From: JBOIBN01 sp050739575
Lineage (GTDB): Bacteria; Pseudomonadota; Gammaproteobacteria; JAKDMP01
Length of the DNA stretch: 31,143 nt
Assembly (NCBI GenBank): GCA_050739575.1
Contig: JBOIBN010000026.1
Location: 1 to 31,143 of the forward strand
Direction: 5' to 3'
Shown here: one piece after another, positions 31,018 through 31,143 of the stretch
Numbering within the stretch: position 1 is the stretch's first letter
How the letters are laid out: every line of letters begins with the position of its first letter
Made by a program: the position numbers and the translations under genes
The notes under the pieces: model-generated
The model's database searches: none
Seen by the model: the letters and a program-made list of their open reading frames with translations, nothing else
Told to the model about the DNA's origin: nothing

Positions 31018-31143
31018 CGGTAATCCCCCCATTATTAGCGGCAGCCAGAAGTAGGGTTTAGGCCGCCATGGCCAACTTCTGCATGGGCGTCACCCCGCCG
31101 ATGCCCATGTTGGGCCGCTCGTGATTATAGGTCCATAACCAAC
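31018..31143 (-). mobile_element. IS3-family insertion sequence, one end
   Basis: The transposase stop is followed within 40 bp by GGTAATCCCCCC on the plus strand (31019-31030), which has the look of an IS3-family terminal inverted repeat; the outermost bases and target duplication cannot be verified with one end visible. The element points so that its transposase reads toward gyrB. It sits about 80 bp upstream of the gyrB start, where recF is usually found. Confidence 0.7.
31058..31143 (-). pseudogene. 3' end of an IS3-family transposase (OrfB), cut by the window edge
   Basis: The minus strand reads WLWTYNHERPNMGIGG, then VTPMQKLAMAA and stop. This is the familiar C-terminus of IS3-family OrfB integrases (rve/DDE domain). 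Only the last 27 codons are inside the window, so I cannot tell whether the full gene is intact; the pseudogene label marks only that it is partial here. Confidence 0.88.

Noticed and set aside
1..31143. CRISPR arrays, rRNA or tRNA genes, prophage or conjugation genes
   Set aside because: I saw no regularly spaced repeats, no tRNA cloverleaf or rRNA signature and no phage or plasmid genes; the only mobile DNA is the IS3 end at the right edge.

Overview
The window looks like a gene-dense stretch of the chromosome of a Gram-negative gammaproteobacterium with high GC content. The evidence is LPS heptose genes (gmhB, hldD, waaF), a type I glutamine synthetase with its adenylyltransferase GlnE, two-subunit glycyl-tRNA synthetase, a long E. 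coli-like GyrB, an RpoD with the proteobacterial acidic non-conserved region, and an MCE/Mla-type lipid transporter. A Chromatiales- or Acidiferrobacterales-like organism fits, but I cannot fix the genus from sequence alone.

Layout, left to right. At 1-258 is a small unknown gene closed by a good terminator. At 259-700 is a GC-rich non-coding stretch with a perfect hairpin that resembles a dispersed proteobacterial intergenic repeat. Then follow dnaG (primase), a 462-bp leader with a textbook-like heat-shock promoter, rpoD, a class-1B-type dihydroorotate dehydrogenase and glgP (glucan phosphorylase). Between glgP and the next operon lies a compact non-coding element (about 8763-8880): three back-to-back hairpins with C-rich, CCUCC-containing loops and a strong terminator. 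It is my best candidate for an undescribed regulatory small RNA.

At 8888-13825 (minus strand) is a tightly coupled operon glnE - CHCC zinc-finger protein - hldD - waaF. At 13952-18659 (minus) is an MCE lipid-transport operon (STAS-MlaE permease, ATPase, MCE protein) followed by a secreted EEP-family nuclease. Divergent from it at 18760 is a GT39 membrane glycosyltransferase followed by a sulfotransferase-like P-loop protein. hemH and glnA run on the minus strand. Divergent from glnA is a translationally coupled operon glyQ - glyS - a gene fusing GmhB (heptose bisphosphate phosphatase) to a PlsC-type acyltransferase. It converges on gyrB (minus). The right edge holds the 3' end of an IS3-family transposase gene, upstream of gyrB.

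Themes. Envelope building recurs: GmhB, HldD and WaaF belong to one heptose pathway, the PlsC half makes phosphatidic acid, and the MCE system moves lipids. Nitrogen control is represented by glnA and its modifier glnE. The set gyrB / plsC / gmhB / glyS / glyQ, converging as here, matches the arrangement next to the origin in Pseudomonas, so the right end is probably origin-proximal, with an IS sitting where recF would be expected.
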